Assembly (NCBI GenBank): GCA_029858165.1
Contig: JAOUFO010000009.1
Location: 1 to 17,375, forward strand
Origin: Deltaproteobacteria bacterium
GTDB taxonomy: Bacteria > SAR324 > JACQKK01
Length of the DNA stretch: 17,375 bases
Reading direction: 5' to 3'
Positions 13,353 through 17,375 of this stretch are shown piece by piece. Both the position numbers and the translations under genes were made by a program. Each line of letters starts with the position of its first letter. Within the stretch, counting starts at the first letter, position 1. The notes under the pieces are model-generated. The model made no database searches, had not been told where the DNA came from, and worked only from the letters and a program-made list of their open reading frames with translations.

Positions 13353-14923
13353 AAGGAGCCCTCCTTCAAGACAAATTGGTACCGCTTCATTTTTTTTCTC
13401 AACCCCTCCCGGCTGATTCCCAGTTTTTTTGCGGCCTGAAGCTGGTTGCCCCCCGTTTGTTCCAGGGCTTCTTTGATCAGTTTGATTTCCAACACGCTGA
13501 CCGCATCCTTCAGATTATCCTCTATGTTTTCTGACCCTGTTTCTTTTAACGGAGAGGCTGAACTTTTCGATGACGGATTGCCGGGCCGGGGTAAGGGATA
13601 AACCCCTTCAGACGCCATCAGCAACGGGCGGATTTCCACCTCCTCATCTTCCGAAAGGATCAAAGACCGCTCAATGATGTTTTCCATTTCTCTCACATTT
13701 CCCGGCCAAGGGTATTCCACCATGGCGGTGATGGAATCATGGGAAAACACCTTTTTTCCCAGCCGCATTTTTTCCACCACATTGGCCAAAATGAATTTGG
13801 CCAACAGGGGGATATCCTCTTGTCTATCCCTCAATGGGGGCAGAATGATGGGGAACACATTCAGTCGGTAGAACAGGTCCTCCCGAAAGGTCCCTTCTTT
13901 GATGGCGGTTTTGAGGTTGCGGTTGGTCGCTGCCAGGATTCTGATATCCACCTGAATTTCATTTACCCCGCCGATGCGCATAAAATTGCGTTCCTGCATC
14001 ACCCGCAACAGTTTTACCTGGGTGGAAACCGGCATTTCCCCCACTTCATCCAAAAACAAGGTTCCCCCATTGGCCTGCTCCATGTAACCGGCCCGCTTGG
14101 ATACCCCTGTTGCCACCCCTTTTTCTATGCCGAACAACTCGCTTTCCAACAGACTGTCAGGCAGCGCGGCGCAATTGAGCGGTAAAAAAGGCTTGTTGGC
14201 CCGCTGGCTTTGGCTGTGAATGGCCCGGGCAATCAGCTCCTTTCCGGTGCCGCTTTCTCCGGTAATCAACACATTGGCGTTGGTGCCGGACACTTTTTCT
14301 ATCACCTCCTTTACCCGTTGAATGGGGGGAGAGTAACCGATGATGGTGGGATAGGCATAACGGCCCTTCAACTGTTGTTTCAGATTGATGTTTTCCGCTT
14401 CCAGGGAATCCTGCTTTTCCAGCACCGTCTCATACATTTGCACATTGGAAATGGCAATAGCCGCCTGGGACGCCACCATATGGAGAATCTCCTCGTCCTC
14501 CGAGGTAAAACCCGGATCCTTTTTATTCAAAAGTTCAAAGGCTCCGATCACTTTGCCATTCATGGGAATCAACGGCACACACAGAATGTTCCGTGTGGTA
14601 TACCCGGTTATTTTATCCACGGATGGGTTAAACCGCGGGTCCGCGTAAGCGTCGGGGATGTTCAAAGGATTTCCGGTGGAAGCCACCTGGCCGGCAATGC
14701 CCTCGCTGGCTTTAAACCGGATGCGCTCTTTGTCATCCAGCCCGGTCGCGGTTTTGGCCCACAATTCATCCCCGTCCAATAAAAAAAGGGTTCCCCGTTC
14801 GGCCCCCGATATTTTGACGGCCTCATCCACAATGGTCATCAACAACTGGTCCAGGTTCCGTTCCACATTGAACAAATTCCCGATGCGGATCAGACTGGCC
14901 AAAATTTCCTGGCGGTTTGTCAT
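13349..14923 (-). CDS. GAF-AAA+-Fis transcriptional regulator (NifA/FhlA-like layout) with altered GAFTGA loop
   Basis: From the ATG at 14923 the product has 524 residues. Residues about 20-165 are a GAF sensor domain (ERGTLFLLD, SEGIAGQVASTG, ILCVPL, IGAFELLNK). The AAA+ domain has Walker A GESGTGKE at 222-229, Walker B GGTLFLDEVGE at 286-296 and FREDLFYRLNVF at 346-357. The C-terminal Fis-type helix-turn-helix is at about 487-516 (QLQAAKKLGISREGLRKK). The sigma-54 contact loop normally reads GAFTGA. Here residues 269-274 read GVATGV (codons 14119-14102), after ELFGIEKG. The frame is open 46 codons further up to 15061, but that part is not domain-like and overlaps the large inverted repeat. 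It has no receiver domain, so the signal is probably a small molecule or partner at GAF. It is coupled to the GlnD-like gene by a 4-base overlap. Confidence 0.9.
   Translation of the reverse strand: MTNRQEILASLIRIGNLFNVERNLDQLLMTIVDEAVKISGAERGTLFLLDGDELWAKTATGLDDKERIRFKASEGIAGQVASTGNPLNIPDAYADPRFNPSVDKITGYTTRNILCVPLIPMNGKVIGAFELLNKKDPGFTSEDEEILHMVASQAAIAISNVQMYETVLEKQDSLEAENINLKQQLKGRYAYPTIIGYSPPIQRVKEVIEKVSGTNANVLITGESGTGKELIARAIHSQSQRANKPFLPLNCAALPDSLLESELFGIEKGVATGVSKRAGYMEQANGGTLFLDEVGEMPVSTQVKLLRVMQERNFMRIGGVNEIQVDIRILAATNRNLKTAIKEGTFREDLFYRLNVFPIILPPLRDRQEDIPLLAKFILANVVEKMRLGKKVFSHDSITAMVEYPWPGNVREMENIIERSLILSEDEEVEIRPLLMASEGVYPLPRPGNPSSKSSASPLKETGSENIEDNLKDAVSVLEIKLIKEALEQTGGNQLQAAKKLGISREGLRKKMKRYQFVLKEGSL
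13353..13366 (-). promoter_or_regulatory. Shine-Dalgarno of the GlnD-like gene inside an inverted repeat
   Basis: On the - strand AAGGAGGGCTCCTT precedes the ATG of the GlnD-like gene. AAGGAGG is a strong ribosome-binding site, 7 bases from the ATG. The two arms (AAGGA/TCCTT, loop GGGC) can pair, which would hide it unless ribosomes finishing the regulator gene open it. This supports the start choice and suggests coupled translation. Confidence 0.6.
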
Positions 14924-15010
14924 AATTTTTTCTGGGTGCGAAAATCCGAAACTTGGATAGATCGTGGAAAATTCGTGTCGGCTGTATAAAATATGGTTAT
15001 CCCCTTGGCC

Positions 15011-15066
15011 GAAAGGTGTCAACAAAATGGGCAGTAAACTCCATTTTCGGCTAAACGACACCTTTC
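15011..15066. repeat. nested inverted repeat, large potential hairpin
   Basis: Outer arms GAAAGGTGTC (15011-15020) and GACACCTTTC (15057-15066) are perfect 10-base complements. Inside them AAAATGG (15024-15030) pairs with CCATTTT (15041-15047) around a 10-base loop. The small side gaps are 3 and 9 bases. No T-run follows directly on either strand, so it is not a standard terminator. It may be an operator, an RNA leader structure or a small RNA. Confidence 0.6.
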
Positions 15067-15118
15067 AAACCCAATTCCGGCTATTTGTCTTTTTTTAGGG
15101 GGGATTTTATTGGGTTCA

Positions 15119-15127
15119 TGTTAAAAT
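15119..15127 (+). promoter_or_regulatory. candidate rnr promoter, extended -10
   Basis: TGTTAAAAT is an extended -10 (TGn followed by TAAAAT). No convincing -35 precedes it. It would give a leader of about 125 bases before the rnr start. Confidence 0.35.
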
Positions 15128-15247
15128 AGCGTGAAACCTTCATTCCGGATGCGGGCTGGAACAAAAGGATAAAGGCAGGTTTCCTTTTCCAGGCCTTCCG
15201 TGGAATCTAATCAATTTACATCGTTCATTTTTAAAACCTTTCCACCC

Positions 15248-15253
15248 AGGTGA
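15248..15253 (+). promoter_or_regulatory. ribosome-binding site of rnr, decides a TTG start
   Basis: AGGTGA lies 5 bases before TTG (15259-15261), which is the first codon after an in-frame TAA at 15256-15258. This supports TTG as the start. Confidence 0.65.
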
Positions 15254-15258
15254 AGTAA

Positions 15259-17375
15259 TTGTCGTTTTCAAAAAGAAAAGTTCTTTCCCTTTGGCAGCAA
15301 AACAACCGATTGTCCATCAACCTTCAGGAAATTCACCAAACCCTTGGAGCCAGTAAGAAGCACACCGAAAACCTTTCCGCCATTCTTACCGAACTGGTGG
15401 GAGAAGGACTGCTGACCTTCCAACAAAAGCAATACCGGCTGGTCGCCCCAACCCGCCCCCCGCTGAAACAAAAAGCCCCCCCATCCGAAGAAATTCAAGG
15501 GGTGTTTTCGGCCCATCGGAACGGTTTTGGCTTCATTGACCTGAAAGATGCTGAAGGGCGCTCCTTTTTTGTCCCCCCGCCCCATATCGGAGGCGCTTTG
15601 GACCAGGATGTTGTAAAAGCCGTTCTCACCGCCGACAGAGGCACCCGAACCACCGCACGGATCACCGGCGTGATCAAAAGAGGCCGCACTCTGGTGCGGG
15701 GGTATGTGGAAAAAGAACTCGGCCACGCCTGGGTGGTGCCTCTCAACGAAAAACTCCCCGCTGTGCAGTTGGAGCAAACTCCTGTGGGCATGGAATGGGA
15801 TTACGGCAATCTGGTGGAAGCCCGAATCACCCATTATCCCAACCATCCGGACCACCCCCCTCTGGGCCAGGTGGTGCGCCTTTTGGATGAAGACGATTCC
15901 CCGGAACACATTCTGGACCATATTCTGGCGGACGCGCAGGTTTTCGCCGGATTTTCGCCTCAAACCGAGGCTGAAATGGCCCTTTTGCCTCCTGAGGTGG
16001 TTCACCCCCCGGAAAGAACCGATCTGCGGGATTTGTGCTTTGTGACCATTGATGGAGAAGACGCCAAGGATTTTGATGACGCGGTGTGCCTGATTGACGG
16101 GAAAAATGGAACGGAACGGCTGCTGGTGGCCATTGCGGACGTGACGGCCTATGTAAAACCGGGAATGGCCACCGATACGGACGCCTATGAAAAAGGGACC
16201 AGCATCTATCTGCCCAACCGGGTGCTTCCCATGTTGCCGGAGGCCCTTTCCAACGAATTGTGCAGCCTGAAACCCCTTGTGCCGCGGCTGGCCCTGGTGT
16301 GTGACATGGAACTGGACAAAAAGGGGGAACTGGCAGATTACCGCATTTATGAGGCCACCATCCTCAGCCAGGCCCGGTTGACCTACAATCAGGTGCACCG
16401 GTATTTGGAAACCGGGGGTGAGGATGAAATTCCATCCCTCACGGTACGGACGATGCTGACCCGCATGGGCCATCTGGCCAAAACTTTGGCCCACCAGCGG
16501 TACACCAGAGGGGCGGTGGCCATGGAACTTCCGGAAACCCGGTTTGTCCTTGGAGCCGATGGCCTGCCGGAAAAGGTGATCAAGGTCTATCCCAACCAAG
16601 CCACCAAGCTGATTGAACAATTTATGCTGGAAGCCAACGAGACCGTGGCCAAACATGCCTCCAAATCGTCCATCCCCATCCTGTTCCGGGTTCACGACCC
16701 GCCACGGGAAGAAAGCCTGTACAATCTTACGGTGTTGCTGGCCAACTTCAACCTGGAGGTTTCCCTGGATGACATCCAGTCCCAGGGGGGGTTGAACCGG
16801 CTTTTACTGGCCATAGAAAACCACCCTCAACGGGACCAGGTGGAGATTGCCATTTTGCGTTCTATGTCCCAGGCCCAATACCGCCATTTGAACGGCGGCC
16901 ACTACGGATTGGCGGCCACCTATTACACCCATTTCACATCACCCATCCGGCGGTACCCGGACCTGTTGCTTCATAGAGCGCTGAAATCAGCCGCTTCAGC
17001 CGCCAAAAGGGACGAAATCTCACCCTTTGCCCTCCCGGCGGATGCCGGTCCGCATCTTTCCACCTGCGAAAGACAGGCCCAGGCCATTGAAACCAAGGTG
17101 ATCCGGCTGTTCCGGGTGTTGTACATGGAAAAATACCTGGGACAGGAGTTCCAGGCCCAGGTGACCGGAGCCAGCGATGGAGGGTTGTGGCTTGAAATAA
17201 CCGAACACAATGTGGATGGGTTCCTGCCCATGGAGGCCCTGCCGGATGATACCTACCGGCTGGATAAAGGTAAAAATATCCTGATGGGCAAAAGAACGGG
17301 GCGGGAGGTGGGCTTCGGCACCCGGCTGGAAGTGCGGCTGGCCGTGGCGGACCGTCACACCCACACCCTGGAATT
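15259..17375 (+). CDS. rnr: ribonuclease R, 3' end outside window
   Basis: RNase R is a processive 3'-5' exoribonuclease that degrades structured RNA and takes part in RNA quality control. 705 residues are in the window and the frame is open at the right edge. Residues about 5-62 form the N-terminal winged helix (VLSLWQQNNRLSINLQEI). A cold-shock-like domain begins at about 77 (GVFSAHRNGFGFID). The RNB catalytic core has DGEDAKDFDDAV at 265-276, with the metal-binding Asp residues intact. YTHFTSPIRRYPDLLLHRAL is the typical RNB C-terminal motif. An S1 RNA-binding domain starts near 624 (GQEFQAQVTGASDGGLWLEI) and is nearly complete, so little beyond a basic tail is missing. The start is TTG with AGGTGA upstream. 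It is divergent from the GAF-AAA+-Fis regulator gene. A 475-codon open frame on the opposite strand is a codon-bias shadow. Confidence 0.95.
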   Translation, partial: MSFSKRKVLSLWQQNNRLSINLQEIHQTLGASKKHTENLSAILTELVGEGLLTFQQKQYRLVAPTRPPLKQKAPPSEEIQGVFSAHRNGFGFIDLKDAEGRSFFVPPPHIGGALDQDVVKAVLTADRGTRTTARITGVIKRGRTLVRGYVEKELGHAWVVPLNEKLPAVQLEQTPVGMEWDYGNLVEARITHYPNHPDHPPLGQVVRLLDEDDSPEHILDHILADAQVFAGFSPQTEAEMALLPPEVVHPPERTDLRDLCFVTIDGEDAKDFDDAVCLIDGKNGTERLLVAIADVTAYVKPGMATDTDAYEKGTSIYLPNRVLPMLPEALSNELCSLKPLVPRLALVCDMELDKKGELADYRIYEATILSQARLTYNQVHRYLETGGEDEIPSLTVRTMLTRMGHLAKTLAHQRYTRGAVAMELPETRFVLGADGLPEKVIKVYPNQATKLIEQFMLEANETVAKHASKSSIPILFRVHDPPREESLYNLTVLLANFNLEVSLDDIQSQGGLNRLLLAIENHPQRDQVEIAILRSMSQAQYRHLNGGHYGLAATYYTHFTSPIRRYPDLLLHRALKSAASAAKRDEISPFALPADAGPHLSTCERQAQAIETKVIRLFRVLYMEKYLGQEFQAQVTGASDGGLWLEITEHNVDGFLPMEALPDDTYRLDKGKNILMGKRTGREVGFGTRLEVRLAVADRHTHTLE

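Larger units (their letters stand above)
14924..15258. other. divergent intergenic region between the regulator and rnr
   Basis: The 335 bases hold no credible gene. They contain a nested inverted repeat (15011-15066), a TTGACA on the - strand at 15022-15017 as a possible -35 for the regulator (no good -10 at 16-18 bases), an extended -10 for rnr at 15119-15127, and a 7-base inverted repeat (15133-15139 with 15177-15183) in the likely rnr leader. No sigma-54 (-24/-12) promoter was recognised. Confidence 0.5.

Noticed and set aside
14924..15061. Longer regulator start at 15061
   Set aside because: The 46 extra residues are not domain-like and overlap the inverted repeat and the likely promoter region.
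15268..16695. 475-codon open frame on the - strand
   Set aside because: It lies opposite RNase R, whose catalytic motifs are unmistakable. The product is His/Gly/Gln-rich without domains, which is typical of an antisense shadow.

Overview
The window is a 17.4 kb piece of bacterial chromosome, almost fully coding. It has a moderate base composition with many G/C homopolymer runs. I see no rRNA, tRNA, CRISPR array, insertion sequence or phage gene. The gene set is a Gram-negative housekeeping assortment: Lon, LexA, Der, GluRS, YggT and RNase R. Two features suggest a group outside the classical gamma-proteobacteria: a LexA box of the GAAC-N4-GTTC type and a GAF-AAA+-Fis activator next to a GlnD-like gene. 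A deltaproteobacterial or Nitrospinota-like affiliation is my guess, and no marker here proves it.

Layout. (1) The 3' part of lon on the + strand meets lexA on the - strand, with their stop codons back to back. (2) On the - strand upstream of lexA lie a small stand-alone chorismate mutase and der, the latter a two-GTPase ribosome-assembly factor. (3) A second - strand run reads, in order of transcription: an Rsm22-like methyltransferase, a DUF2851 protein, a possible 63-codon small gene, a single-span membrane-anchored protein, and gltX. (4) A lone + strand gene encodes a tandem YggT-type membrane protein and ends in a probable terminator. (5) A coupled - strand pair encodes a GAF-AAA+-Fis regulator and an unusually long GlnD-like protein, joined by an ATGA overlap. 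(6) After a 335-base divergent intergenic region holding a large inverted repeat, rnr (RNase R) starts at a TTG codon and runs off the right edge.

How the genes fit together. Most are translation and protein/RNA quality-control genes (Der, GluRS, Rsm22-like, RNase R, Lon) plus SOS control (LexA). The least ordinary part is the regulator/GlnD-like pair at 9945-14923. The GlnD-like protein keeps the nucleotidyltransferase motif and ACT-like C-terminus but has lost the HD-domain catalytic residues. It also carries about 215 residues ahead of the transferase motif. Its partner has GVATGV where sigma-54 activators carry GAFTGA. Together they suggest a diverged sensing/regulation module rather than a standard PII-modifying GlnD plus NtrC/NifA system. 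That is an inference from sequence motifs only.

Start codons: several genes have no clear Shine-Dalgarno sequence (der, gltX, yggT-like, DUF2851). A few have good ones (lexA, glnD-like, rnr). Starts of the former group are therefore less certain.
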